A stretch of 64,000 bases of DNA from Fodinicola feengrottensis (GTDB lineage: Bacteria > Actinomycetota > Actinomycetes > Mycobacteriales > HKI-0501): positions 1 to 64,000 of the forward strand of contig NZ_WOTO01000045.1 of the NCBI RefSeq assembly GCF_010993775.1. Direction: 5' to 3'. Position 1 is the first letter of the stretch; each line of letters starts with the position of its first letter. Both the position numbers and the translations under genes were made by a program. A model generated the notes under the pieces. It was not told the DNA's origin. It ran no database searches and worked only from the letters and a program-made list of their open reading frames with translations. This document shows positions 28,572 through 37,310 of this stretch, in pieces.

Positions 28572-30203
28572 TTACGGTCTTATCGTTTGCTTTGAGGAAC
28601 CGTTTCGTCCAGAACGGCACGGTGACGTTGCCGGTGAAGACGGCGGATCCTGTGCGGCTTGCGGGTAGGTGGACAGCCACCGGTGCGTTTGCAGCCATTC
28701 CTCTTCGCCGTCCCGCAGTCGGACGCCGATCCAGGTGCCGCTTTCGTGGCGGTTGAGGGGATCGCTGATGGAGTCGACGGGGCCGGCGAACCGTCTGTGG
28801 AGTATGCGTGCGTTGCCAGTGAGGTCCCAGATGCCTTTGATGAGGTCACCGGATCGCAGCTGGTCGACGCGCCGGTCCACCGCCGGGGTGTCAGGGAGCC
28901 GCCAGTCCGGTGTGAGGTCGACAGCCGGCAGGGACTCAGTGACGTCAGGGATGGGTTCCCCTGCGGTGAGGCGTTTGTAGGCGCCCAGGTATGTGGAGGC
29001 GAGGGCCGCGGCGCGGCGTACGTCGAGGGTGGCGCGTTCAGGGTGGAACGCGGCGAGTTCGGCGTCGGCGGCGTCCAAGTCGAGGCCGTGGACGAGGCGC
29101 TGTGCCCATCGGACGTGGCGCGTCGTGTCGGAGTATGCGTTGGACGGTACCGACGCCGCGGCGAGCAGGTGCTCCCACCGGGCGACGCGCACGGCAAGTT
29201 CGACCGGCCACGGTTGGCCGTGCGGGGTGTCCCATTGCTGGCCATCCCGGCGTAGACCGGTGATGCGGTCCATCTCTACCAGCTGGCATTGGTCGCGGTT
29301 GTCCACGCGGACCGTTTTCTTGTTGACCCGGGACACCGAGCGCCACTCCCAGCCGCGCACACACACCTGGTCGCCGGGCTGGAAGTCGGCCGTCGTCCAT
29401 GCGACGAACACTCCGGCGTCGGCCATCGCGCCAAGCACGGTGTGTTGATGCGTGATGTCGTCGGCCAGTCGATCGATCTTGTCCTGCGTACGCTGGCGCG
29501 CGTCGCCGCTGGCGCTCTGCAGGGCGAGGTGGCGTTCCAGGATGCGTTTGTTGGATTCGAGCTGTTGGATTCGTCGCATGATCGCCGGGCCGGCGTGTTT
29601 GGCGGCTTCGTTGGCCGCGGCGCCGTGTGCGCGAGCAGCCAGTTTGGAGGCGTATTCGGCTTCGCTGCTGGCGGTGGTCATCGCGGCATCGATATGCGCC
29701 TGGTCGCGGCGAGCGCGGGTTTCGCTGTGATGCCCAACCAAGATCGGCTGGCCGAGCGGAATGAGGTCTGTGATTCGCTGAGCGCGGTCCTCGGCGCGTG
29801 AGCTGCGCGCGGTGGCGCGGTCGGCGCGATCGCGGAGCCGGTCGGCATGGGCGGCGATGCGTTCGCCGCGGTCAGCCTCGCGGTCCGCAGCCGCGCGCCA
29901 CGTGTTGTCGATGTCGACCTGAACGGCGAACCCGGCTCGTTCGAGCGCGTACTTGAGCGCGTTGATCTTCGGTTCGTTGGCGTTCTTGTCCCGGCTGAGC
30001 CGCAGGTAGATTCCGACATCGCGGCTGTAGCGAAACCCTTGCTCGCGTGCGATTTCCCATACTCCGTCTCCCTTACCGGAGCCCTCGACTCGGGTTCCGG
30101 TCGCGTGCGAATGGGTGATCTGGATGACGGGTGGATCGGGGTGGGGGTTGTGGTGGTCTGGCGGCGGGGTGTCGTGGCGGCTGCTGCCGCAGTGGTCGGG
30201 CAT
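28572..30203 (-). CDS. DUF3560 domain protein
   Basis: 543 residues. About 55-280 form the DUF3560-type region: EIAREQGFRYSRDVGIYLRLSRD, GFAVQVDIDN, then RIAAHADRLRDRADRATARSSRAE and IPLGQPILVGHHSETRARRDQ, with a long coiled-coil (residues about 100-250). DUF3560 proteins are common on actinobacterial plasmids and integrative elements; biochemical role unknown. The C-terminal half (YLGAYKRLTAGEPIPDV...) is not recognised. It follows the HTH gene with a 6-base gap. Confidence 0.75.
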   Translation of the reverse strand: MPDHCGSSRHDTPPPDHHNPHPDPPVIQITHSHATGTRVEGSGKGDGVWEIAREQGFRYSRDVGIYLRLSRDKNANEPKINALKYALERAGFAVQVDIDNTWRAAADREADRGERIAAHADRLRDRADRATARSSRAEDRAQRITDLIPLGQPILVGHHSETRARRDQAHIDAAMTTASSEAEYASKLAARAHGAAANEAAKHAGPAIMRRIQQLESNKRILERHLALQSASGDARQRTQDKIDRLADDITHQHTVLGAMADAGVFVAWTTADFQPGDQVCVRGWEWRSVSRVNKKTVRVDNRDQCQLVEMDRITGLRRDGQQWDTPHGQPWPVELAVRVARWEHLLAAASVPSNAYSDTTRHVRWAQRLVHGLDLDAADAELAAFHPERATLDVRRAAALASTYLGAYKRLTAGEPIPDVTESLPAVDLTPDWRLPDTPAVDRRVDQLRSGDLIKGIWDLTGNARILHRRFAGPVDSISDPLNRHESGTWIGVRLRDGEEEWLQTHRWLSTYPQAAQDPPSSPATSPCRSGRNGSSKQTIRP

Positions 30204-30209
30204 GGGGTT

Positions 30210-30719
30210 TCACCGTTCTGTTTGATCGCGGGAGGATGTTGGGTCGTCGGCGTTGCGTTCGTGAGGGACGGGCGATCGCGGGCGGCCGGTGCTGTGGGTG
30301 GTGGCTCGGGTGTCGGCGTAGTGCCAGGCTGTTTTGCGTAGCCAGCGGCGGCGTGATCCGCCGTTGGAGGTCGGTTCGCAGTCGTCAGCGAGCATCAGCA
30401 GGTCCGGTTGGATGCTGCGTGGGCCGTGGTAGCCCAGGACACGGGCGAGTTCGGTGGATTCGATGAGGTCATCGGGGTCGCCGGTGCGATCGACCGGGGT
30501 CAGGCGAGCGCGTTTGGCTGCCTGGTGGGCGTGCCACCAGACGCGGATGTCCTCGGCGTCCCACCAGTGCGAGCGGTCATCGACCGGGAGGTGCATGGGG
30601 AAATGGGTGTGGCTACGGCGGTAGCGCCAGTAGGACACGGTGCCTGGGGAGACGCCGAGGCGTTCAGCTACACCGTCACGGTCCAACAGCAGCCGGCCGG
30701 CGACCGTTCTTTGGGCCAT
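30210..30719 (-). CDS. Helix-turn-helix protein (MerR/AlpA-like)
   Basis: 169 residues with an N-terminal HTH (LLLDRDGVAERLGVSPGTVSYWRYRRSHTHFP), then a second HTH-like stretch (LIESTELARVLGYHGPRSIQPDLL). Possibly two wHTH domains as in some plasmid replication or excision regulators. Lies immediately upstream of the DUF3560 gene in the same operon. Confidence 0.65.
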   Translation of the reverse strand: MAQRTVAGRLLLDRDGVAERLGVSPGTVSYWRYRRSHTHFPMHLPVDDRSHWWDAEDIRVWWHAHQAAKRARLTPVDRTGDPDDLIESTELARVLGYHGPRSIQPDLLMLADDCEPTSNGGSRRRWLRKTAWHYADTRATTHSTGRPRSPVPHERNADDPTSSRDQTER

Positions 30720-31097
30720 GTCCGTCTCCTGACGTGGAAATGGTTAGTACGTACGGGGTGCTTCCGCATGTGCCCTGTGTCCGTAAGATCGACAGCACGC
30801 CTTTCGTGCTTTGTCGGCTTTCGCGTTCGCGTTGGGCCGCGTGGGAGCGCGTGGGTGAGGTGGCCGAGGCGGTTTGCGGCGCCCTTTTGAGGGCGTTCCG
30901 CCCCGGCCACCGTCCATCACGAACTCCCGAGCTGGCCTGAGGTGCGAGAGGTCAGCCGACGGGGACCGGCCGCAATACGGTGGTGTCGCCGTCCGTAGCG
31001 CCAGTTGCCTTAGATCGGGTGTCGGCGGGATTGCCTGGGCGGCCGTTGGTGACAACTGGGTTCGAGACCGACGCCAGGTGAGGCAGGGCTGGCTCGC
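30720..31097 (-). other. Gap between HTH and DUF2637 genes
   Basis: 378 bases. A weak - strand reading frame (Lys/Pro-rich, to 30744) lacks a good start. A small hairpin CGCCC-TTTTGA-GGGCG lies near 30879-30894. No supported gene. Confidence 0.3.
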
Positions 31098-32171
31098 TCA
31101 AGATGCGGACGGAGGGCCGCCTGGTGTTGACGCGCGCGTGGTCATCGGTCGGTCGGGTGACAGGGTTTCGAGCAGGTCTCGACGGACAGTGCGGGCATGG
31201 CTGCCCGAAGCGTGGGCATGGTCGGCCATTTCCTGCCCGGTCGGGATGTGCCCGTGGGCGACATGTGCGCGGAAGTACGCCCGCATCAGGTCGGCCTTGA
31301 CCGTTCTCTCCTCGCAGTCTGGATCCGTGTCGTCCAGCTCGCTGGCATCCTCGTCCGGACCGGCATCCTGCGGCACCGACCGCATCTGTTCAGCATGCCA
31401 ACGCAAAACGGCGCGGCGATGAGCGGCCCGGCGCTGGTCGGTATGGCGGCGGTCGGCGGTCAGCAGCGCCCGTAGATGCGCGACCAGCGCCAACATCACC
31501 GGTGGGAGCGCGGCGGCTGCCATCGCGATCCACGACCAGACACCGTTGACGCCGGCGGTGAGGGTCAGCTGGTGATAGGCGGCGTTCGCGCCGACGGATG
31601 CGGCCATCGCGCCGAGCGCGCAGCGGCGGGCGAACGTCAAAATTGGGTCGGTCTGTTCCCGATCCACCTTTTCCCAGTCGTCCGCGAACTTGCTGGGATA
31701 TTCGTTACCGTCCTCGTCGGCCATCCAGTCCATGTCCGGATCGGCTCGTGGGCTCCGGGACTGCCATACACCAGTGGTCGTGACCAGGAAAACGTCGACA
31801 GCGATAGGCAGCAGCCACGCCAGCTGGACATGCAGACCGAACAGGTTGAGGGAGCCGGTCATGCCGACGATCTCGGCCATGTGCGACCAGGCTGTCCAGG
31901 AGATCGTGCCGGAAGTCAGGCCGACAGTCAGGATTCCAACGTTAGTCCAGAAATTGCTGTGTCCGACTGATTCGAAGCCCGGGTCGCCGTTTACCGCGGC
32001 AGCGTGCGTCGGGATATGTGTCGTCGGCCCGTTGTCTGCTCGGCCGCGTCGTGGTGGGCGGTCCTCGACCAGCCTGGACGGCGGATCGGCGATGTCTGGA
32101 GGAAGGGGGGTGGCGCTCTCTACGGTGTCGGTTCGTGGCGAGTCGCGGACCTTGTCCTGCAGGGTGGTCAT
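31098..32171 (-). CDS. DUF2637 membrane protein (SpdB-like plasmid transfer/spread protein)
   Basis: 357 residues with four predicted TM helices (NVGILTVGLTSGTISWTAWSHM; LHVQLAWLLPIAVDVFLVTTTGVW; ALGAMAASVGANAAYHQLTL; IAMAAAALPPVMLALVAHLRALL), the DUF2637 layout seen in plasmid transfer and spread proteins of actinomycetes. The C-terminal cytosolic part ends in an HTH-like GHIPTGQEMADHAHASGSHARTVRRDLLE. It is part of the leftward operon that starts at the promoter near 33340. Confidence 0.8.
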   Translation of the reverse strand: MTTLQDKVRDSPRTDTVESATPLPPDIADPPSRLVEDRPPRRGRADNGPTTHIPTHAAAVNGDPGFESVGHSNFWTNVGILTVGLTSGTISWTAWSHMAEIVGMTGSLNLFGLHVQLAWLLPIAVDVFLVTTTGVWQSRSPRADPDMDWMADEDGNEYPSKFADDWEKVDREQTDPILTFARRCALGAMAASVGANAAYHQLTLTAGVNGVWSWIAMAAAALPPVMLALVAHLRALLTADRRHTDQRRAAHRRAVLRWHAEQMRSVPQDAGPDEDASELDDTDPDCEERTVKADLMRAYFRAHVAHGHIPTGQEMADHAHASGSHARTVRRDLLETLSPDRPMTTRASTPGGPPSAS

Positions 32172-32246
32172 GGCGGATGGCCTTTCTCTGTAGCGAAGTT
32201 GGGGTCCGGATCGACCGGACAGCGGGATTTGGATCTTCGCTTTCGT

Positions 32247-32800
32247 CTATTGCCTTGTGGTTCCGTTCGGGCAGTCGTAGTGGTGGGCGGGGTCGCCGTT
32301 GAATTCGAACGGGCGCAGGACAGGGTCGGGGCGGTCGAGATAGTCGCCGAGATCAGCGAAACTGGCCACGTCCGCCACCGGCACCACGCCGGCACATTGC
32401 GGGCACTCCTGCAGGAGGCACCATGCCGTCAAAGGCGCGGAGCTGGAGGGAATGAACCGCCATTCCTTGCCGGCGACCGGATCGGTGAGCACGACCAGCG
32501 TGCCCGGATTGACCGGACAGTCCATCCATATCGGCGGTCGGGGTCATCGATCACGACGATGGCGGCGACCGGCGTATCGAACGCCACGGCCACCTGCCGC
32601 GCGATGGCCGTGCGCTGCTGCCACAGCTGCCAGTTCTCCCTGCGACGCGCGAAACCCGGATCCGTCGCCCGGGCGACCATAGCCGCCTGGATCGCCCGGC
32701 CGGCCAGTCCATTGAGACCGGTTAGATGATCCGTACCACCTGCGATGACCGGTGGCAGTTCGGTGTTGCTCACGGCGGTGTCTACTTTCTCTTCACTCAT
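32247..32800 (-). CDS. Hypothetical element protein, frameshifted
   Basis: Starts MSEEKVDTAVSNTELP with its ATG inside an ATGAGTGA overlap with the upstream gene stop. The first part (LAGRAIQAAMVARATDPGFARRRENWQLWQQRTAIARQVA...VVIDDPDRRYGWTVRSI) ends in a frame break near 32515. The remainder (GTLVVLTDPVAGKEWRFIPSSSAP...CPQCAGVVPVADVASFADLGDYL) is in the next frame and has CxxC and a later Cys (YDC), so a zinc site is possible. Unknown function. Confidence 0.6.
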
Positions 32801-33257
32801 AGGACAAAGATGATGAGGAGCGGTCGGGGCAGTGCGGCCAGATGGCGGCGCCGCGCACCGTGTCGAGCTCTGCCTCCGCCCACTTGAGGCGGTCAAAGGC
32901 GGCGTATGTCCGCGGCTGGCGTTGTCTTCCAGCACGTAGCGTGCAGCGGCGGACGCGGCTGAATCGACGTGGACATGCGTATTTCTCCTCCGCGTTCGTA
33001 TTTCCGTCTGACGACCGAGAAGACCAGGTTGTGCAAAGGTGGCGGCGGCCTGTCTCCCCCTCGCAGTCAGGCCACCGCCGGTCTGTGTCTCCGGCCACAA
33101 CGAAACTCTTGCGCGCTGATGAAGAGCGCACCTCGCTCGACGAAGTTCCGGGCCTGAGGTGGCGCTCTCGCGCTCGCTCATCGGTTGCCGCTGTCTTCGT
33201 GTAGGCGTCGGTTCCGGCGCTATGGCGGCGGGGGGAGGAATGGTGTCTGGCGGGCAT
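32793..33257 (-). CDS. Hypothetical basic protein, first gene of the leftward operon
   Basis: 154 residues from ATG 33257 behind GAAGG. Its stop overlaps the next ATG (ATGAGTGA), the best evidence that it is translated. Basic and Ser-rich; the central part has several Cys (PDCEGETGRRHLC, KYACPRRF). The reading may include an undetected frameshift. It is the first gene downstream of the shared promoter element at 33336-33392. Confidence 0.45.
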   Translation of the reverse strand: MPARHHSSPRRHSAGTDAYTKTAATDERARERHLRPGTSSSEVRSSSARKSFVVAGDTDRRWPDCEGETGRRHLCTTWSSRSSDGNTNAEEKYACPRRFSRVRRCTLRAGRQRQPRTYAAFDRLKWAEAELDTVRGAAIWPHCPDRSSSSLSYE

Positions 33258-33335
33258 CCGGTTCACCTTCGTTCGGGTTGGTTTCGTGGATAGTCCGGCG
33301 GCGGGTTTGCGGTTCCCGGTGGCCGACTGATTGAA

Positions 33336-33392
33336 AAGGTACCGACCGCACTGCGCGCCGCCAAGACTTTTCCGGCGGTAATTATGTGCCAC
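33336..33392 (-). promoter_or_regulatory. Shared promoter/operator, copy L (leftward)
   Basis: On the - strand: GTGGCACATAATTAC (33392-33378), 13 bases, -35 TTGGCG (33364-33359), 17 bases, -10 TACCTT (33341-33336). The same arrangement occurs at 33468-33526 and 39748-39804. It reads toward the 33257-28572 operon. Confidence 0.7.
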
Positions 33393-33488
33393 GACCCTTG
33401 GCGCACCGTGACGACGGAAAAGCCAGTTATGGGGGATGATTCTGTGGTTCACGGTGCGCCATGGGTCGTGGCACATAATTACCGGCGG
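33372..33488. repeat. 40-bp inverted repeat holding head-to-head promoter elements
   Basis: Arms 33372-33411 and 33449-33488 are inverted copies with 38 of 40 matches around a 37-base spacer. Each arm contains the GTGGCACATAATTAC box plus a flanking GTGCGCCA half-site. The arrangement drives divergent operons (DUF2637/DUF3560 left; DnaN-like right) from mirrored control sites. Confidence 0.85.
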
Positions 33489-33526
33489 CAGGCTCTTGGC
33501 GGCGCAATATATCGAGTCGGTAGCTT
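33468..33526 (+). promoter_or_regulatory. Shared promoter/operator, copy R (rightward)
   Basis: GTGGCACATAATTAC (33468-33482), 13 bases, -35 TTGGCG (33496-33501), 19 bases, -10 TAGCTT (33521-33526), followed by the conserved TTCAT and ATCGG. It lies about 80 bases upstream of the DnaN-like gene. The -35/-10 spacing is two bases longer than in the other two copies, so strength may differ. Confidence 0.7.
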
Positions 33527-33604
33527 TTCATTCATCGGGTGCGACGCGATTCCGCAAATCGCCCCCCCACCGAAAGAAACCAAATCAGGTAAGGAGAAAG
33601 TGTC

Positions 33605-34873
33605 ATGACTATGTCCGCAATCACCATCCATGCTAACGAAATCGACAGCAACCGGGGCGGCCAAGGCCACGCGGCCGACGTTTCCGTGTTGTTGTCGGTA
33701 GCGACCGACCGCGCGACACTGGTCGAGGCGTTGCGCGTCGTCTCGCCGGCGGTAGCGAACCGTCCGCCGGTCCCGCTGCTCAGCGGTGTCCTCCTTGAGG
33801 GCGCGCCCAATGGTGAGCTGACGGTGAGCGCTTTCGACTACGAGACCAGCATCCGCGTACGCGTGCCGGGCGCGGCCACCTCCTGCGGGCGGCTGCTGGT
33901 CGACCACGGCGAGCTGACCCGGTTACTGGCAGCGATGACCAAAGGCGCCCGCAAACGCGACGCCGATGCGCAACCGGTCACCCTCTCCACGAACGCGACA
34001 GGCGATGCGACGATCAATCTCGCCGGATACCGAGTACCCGTCACCACCTACCCGCACCACGAGTACCCCACCGCGGCCACCGCGCCGCGGCTGGTCGCGC
34101 GGGTCGATCGCGACCTATTCGCCAACGGACTCTCACGTGTGCTGCCGGCGGTCGGCGACGACGACACCCTGCCGATGCTGACCGGCGTACGCATGCAAGT
34201 CCGGGCCGGTCGCGCAACTCTCGCCGCCACCGACCGATACCGGTTGGCGCTCGCGACCGTCCCGGCGATCACCACACCGCTGGACCTGCCCCGCAGAACC
34301 CAAGCGTTGGTACCCGGTCATGTGCTCTCCATGCTGCCGACGCGCTTGACCGGCGACCACGTGCGGATCGGGATGGATGATCGTGACGGTTTCCCAGTCG
34401 GGTTCACCTGCGGGCTCGTGACCATTGTGACGAACGTGCTGATCGACGCCGACTACCCGAGGATCGACACACTGTTTCCCGACACAGCGACGGTGACCGT
34501 GGTCGCCGACCGCGCCCGACTGCTGGCCGATGTGCAGCGCGCGGCAGCGATCTGCGTCGCCAAGGTAGACAAAACCCAACAACTCAGGCTCACGCTCGCC
34601 ACTGACACACTGACGGTTTTCCCGATGCTCGACCAGCACGCCAACAGCGCGACGGGGCCGGCGCAGCCGGCGCGGATCGACGGTGAGCTCCAGAAGCCGA
34701 TCGCGTTCCGCGCGGCCTACCTCGTCGACGCACTGCGATGCTTTGAAGGCGACACGGTCGTCCTGCACGTCACCTCACCGATCAAACCGATCCTGCTGAC
34801 TGACGAGCCCAACGGTATCCGCGCCTCTGCTGCCTACCGGCATCTGGTGATGCCACTCCGGCTCGGTGGATGA
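33605..34873 (+). CDS. DnaN-like DNA polymerase III beta sliding clamp of the element
   Basis: 422 residues. Three beta-clamp domains are seen: ATDRATLVEALRVVSPAVANRPPVPLLSGVLLEG; SRVLPAVGDDDTLPMLTGVRMQV...ATDRYRLALA; and a C-terminal domain ending in the clamp-like MPLRL (chromosomal: MPMRL). ATG behind AAGGAG. It is slightly longer than the usual 370-390 residues and clearly not the housekeeping gene context (no dnaA or recF). An element-encoded clamp could recruit host polymerase to the element. Transcribed alone from promoter copy R. Confidence 0.85.
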   Translation: MTMSAITIHANEIDSNRGGQGHAADVSVLLSVATDRATLVEALRVVSPAVANRPPVPLLSGVLLEGAPNGELTVSAFDYETSIRVRVPGAATSCGRLLVDHGELTRLLAAMTKGARKRDADAQPVTLSTNATGDATINLAGYRVPVTTYPHHEYPTAATAPRLVARVDRDLFANGLSRVLPAVGDDDTLPMLTGVRMQVRAGRATLAATDRYRLALATVPAITTPLDLPRRTQALVPGHVLSMLPTRLTGDHVRIGMDDRDGFPVGFTCGLVTIVTNVLIDADYPRIDTLFPDTATVTVVADRARLLADVQRAAAICVAKVDKTQQLRLTLATDTLTVFPMLDQHANSATGPAQPARIDGELQKPIAFRAAYLVDALRCFEGDTVVLHVTSPIKPILLTDEPNGIRASAAYRHLVMPLRLGG

Positions 34874-35784
34874 CGACATAGACGCGGTCTCAGTCCCCAT
34901 CCCCTCGCGGTCCACCGCGGCCCCCAGCAGGCCCGGACGGGCACCGATCGTGGACGTTGGCTCATCCGCGACTGGGATATCCGCGAGCGTGCGGACGGCG
35001 CCCTCATCGCCGACTACACGCCATACCGCGCCGGCCGGGTTGCTGGTCTCAGGCCGGCCGGAGGCGGTCGCGACCACCAGACCAGGCGGCACCCGGCGGT
35101 GCAGTGCATGCCGCACCGCTCGCTCGCGGGCCGGCGTCGGGAACCAGAACAGGATCGGGAAGTTCCACTGTGTCCCGACCAGCGGGGCATAGCCGGTCAG
35201 CTTCTCCGTCACCTGTCGCAGTCCCTCCGAGCCCGTATCGAACTCCAACCACCACGGCACCCTCGTATCACCGGATACCCACACACCGTGCCCATCGGGC
35301 CGCGCCACGCGATGCAGCGCGGCGGTCGCCCGCTTCTCCGACCACCACCGACCCAGCTCGTACCCCCCCGATGCGCGCGGGCGTAAAAGGCCAGTGCGAC
35401 GAAAAACCCGTTGCAGCCCAACAGGTGGTGGATCGCGCCAGAACCCGCCAGCCGATCGGTCGCCGCGCGCACCGACGCCGGCCGCGGGACGGGGCGGCCG
35501 TCTCGGGAAGCGAGAATAGCGGCGCCTAGAGGACCCAACGTCCACCGCCACGACTGTGAACCTGGCCGTACGTGATACCGCCACCGGTCCAGCACGTCCC
35601 TGCGATGCAACAGCAGCAGCCGTTTACGGGCTCGATGGCCGCTGAGGAAACCGAGGGTCGTGAGATGTTCGGTGGTGAGGGTGCGGTGCTCTCTTAGCAG
35701 CTCCAATAGCCACAGATCCCGGGGTGTGATCCGCACCAATTCGTCGGCAACACTCCGGGTCGTGGTCGTGCATGTGTCGGGCAT
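34775..35784 (-). CDS. Replication-relaxation family protein, frameshifted
   Basis: ATG 35784 lies behind AGGGAGA. The N-terminal winged helix (ITPRDLWLLELLREHRTLTTEHLTTLGFLSGHRARKRLLLLHRRDVLDRW) and SWRWTLGPLGAAILA match the replication-relaxation family. A seven-C run near 35370 marks a frame change. The conserved nuclease-like part (RWWSEKRATAALHRVARPDGHGVW...WLEFDTGSEGLRQVTEKLTGY) continues to 34775. These proteins are found on actinobacterial plasmids near conjugation ATPases and are thought to act in replication or transfer. Its 3' end overlaps the convergent DnaN-like gene by 99 bases. Confidence 0.8.
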
Positions 35785-36002
35785 CCTGTTGTCTCCCTTG
35801 CTTGAACACAGCCAAAATCTCCGCCACGAACGAGGGTGGCAGGGGTGGACGCAGACGTCAGGCCGCGCACCCGGCGGCCCTGTACGAGGGGGCACCCGGG
35901 TGCGTGTATGCGTGTCGTTTCATGCCGGCTACAAGCCCGTCGGCCTGGAATGGGCTGCGCCGGCCCCTTTGGGAGGGGGCTTTCTCAGAAACATTGCAGG
36001 GA

Positions 36003-36341
36003 TTAATCGCGGGTACCGGTGGGGCTTCCATCTTGCCGCCGCCGCCATTCCCAACCGCGCAGCTGCGTGAGGTGGTAACGATTCTCGGCTTCGGTGTCAG
36101 CTGCGCATCGTTCCCGCTCGTGTCCGTGGCTGTCGGTCAGCACCAGCACCTCACCGTCCCACCGTGCGCGCATACCGACGACGCCTGGTTGCGCCTGACT
36201 TTGTGTACTATTGATCCACTCCACGAGTGTCGGGAAAAGTGGATCGGTTCCGTCGTTACGAAACCGGATCGTGAGCGCGAATTCGCCATCCTGTGCTTCC
36301 GGAATGGATAAACCCTGTTTCGTACCGCCGTCGTCAAGCAT
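36003..36341 (-). CDS. Hypothetical protein, single-unit member of a duplicated family
   Basis: 112 residues. It shares with the second half of the next gene upstream (36473-37190) the order EL/FA-x-TI/MFF-x-x-DGTDP-x-FP-x-L, a WIN helix, RARWDG-x-x-V-x-TD-x-x-G-x-E and a final GW-W (RGWEW). It is one unit of the same repeat. Function unknown; probably a small beta-rich domain. Confidence 0.6.
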   Translation of the reverse strand: MLDDGGTKQGLSIPEAQDGEFALTIRFRNDGTDPLFPTLVEWINSTQSQAQPGVVGMRARWDGEVLVLTDSHGHERERCAADTEAENRYHLTQLRGWEWRRRQDGSPTGTRD

Positions 36342-36472
36342 GTGGGTCTCCCTTTGGCGACTGACCGTTGCGGTCCAAGCCGAGGCGACCAGATAACCCT
36401 GCGTAGCGCACCATTCCCTGTGCCATGTCGGCTCCTATTTTGGGGTCGGCTCTGGATGAATGGGTGGCTCTC

Positions 36473-37190
36473 TCAATCCGACTTACGGGACTGGGGTTGC
36501 GGATCCCAGCTCTCCCAGCCCCAGCCGAGCACCCTGAGAGCGTATCGACCGTCCTCGTCGGATCCCAGCTCGTAGCGCTCTGTTTCCTGACCTGAGTTGT
36601 CCGTCGTCACGACGGCGTTGCCGTCCCAGCGCGCGCGTTCACGCACAATGTCGGGTCTGGCCGCGTTCTCCGCGTTGATCCAATCCATGACTACCTGTAC
36701 TACCTCAGGCCGGAAAGCGGCGCCGGAGGCTCCATCCGCTATGAGCGCGGGGAAGGCGGGATCGGTTCCATCGTGATGAAAAAACATGGTTACCGGTAGT
36801 TCGCCTTTGTGTGACTCAGGGATCGACCACGGGTGTTTGGCGTCGTCTGCGGGTGTGGGTACCGGCACCCAGTCCCAGTAGCGGTGACCGAGGCTGTATC
36901 GGCCATCGTCTCGCGGTTCGTAGCGCTCGGGACTGAAATCGTAACCAGGCCAGGTGGACTGCACGACGATCGCGTCCCCATCCCACTCAGCATGTTGCCC
37001 TGTTCCGCGTTTCGTAATATTCGCCATTAATCCACTCAACGATCGCTGACGCGATTTCTGGTCTGAAATCCGCCCGGTACTGACCAGCGTCGTCTATGTA
37101 AATAAGAGCCGGAAATTTCTCGGGTTCGTCGTGGTCGGTGCGGACCACAACATTCTCGCCGTCCTCCGGTTCTGCGACCTGTCGATTCAT
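36473..37190 (-). CDS. Hypothetical protein with two tandem copies of the WIN/RARWDG unit, frameshifted
   Basis: The first unit (MNRQVAEPEDGENVVV; FPALIYIDDAGQYRADFRPEIASAIVEWINGEYYETRN) breaks frame near 37015 and continues (GQHAEWDGDAIVVQ...ERYEPRDDGRYSLGHRYWDW). The second unit (LPVTMFFHHDGTDPAFPALI...FRPEVVQVVMDWINAENAARPDIVRERARWDGNAVVTTDNSGQETERY) repeats the same order. It arose by internal duplication; the next gene down is a third copy. Function not known. Confidence 0.6.
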
Positions 37191-37310
37191 GAGTTTGGCT
37201 ACTCTCTTTCAGAGGGGAAGTAGGTTTGATGTGGTGGCGCTCTCTCGGGCCGCGCGCGGGACGTCTGGCCAGATCGAGTGCTGTATTGGGTGACGATTGG
37301 TTGGCGTTCT

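Noticed and set aside
27913..28698. 261-residue - strand protein opposite the BTAD domain
   Set aside because: Antisense to a clearly conserved BTAD-coding region and without motif or start signal.
31103..32729. Several + strand frames opposite DUF2637
   Set aside because: Antisense shadows of a membrane protein with clear TM helices; no start signals.
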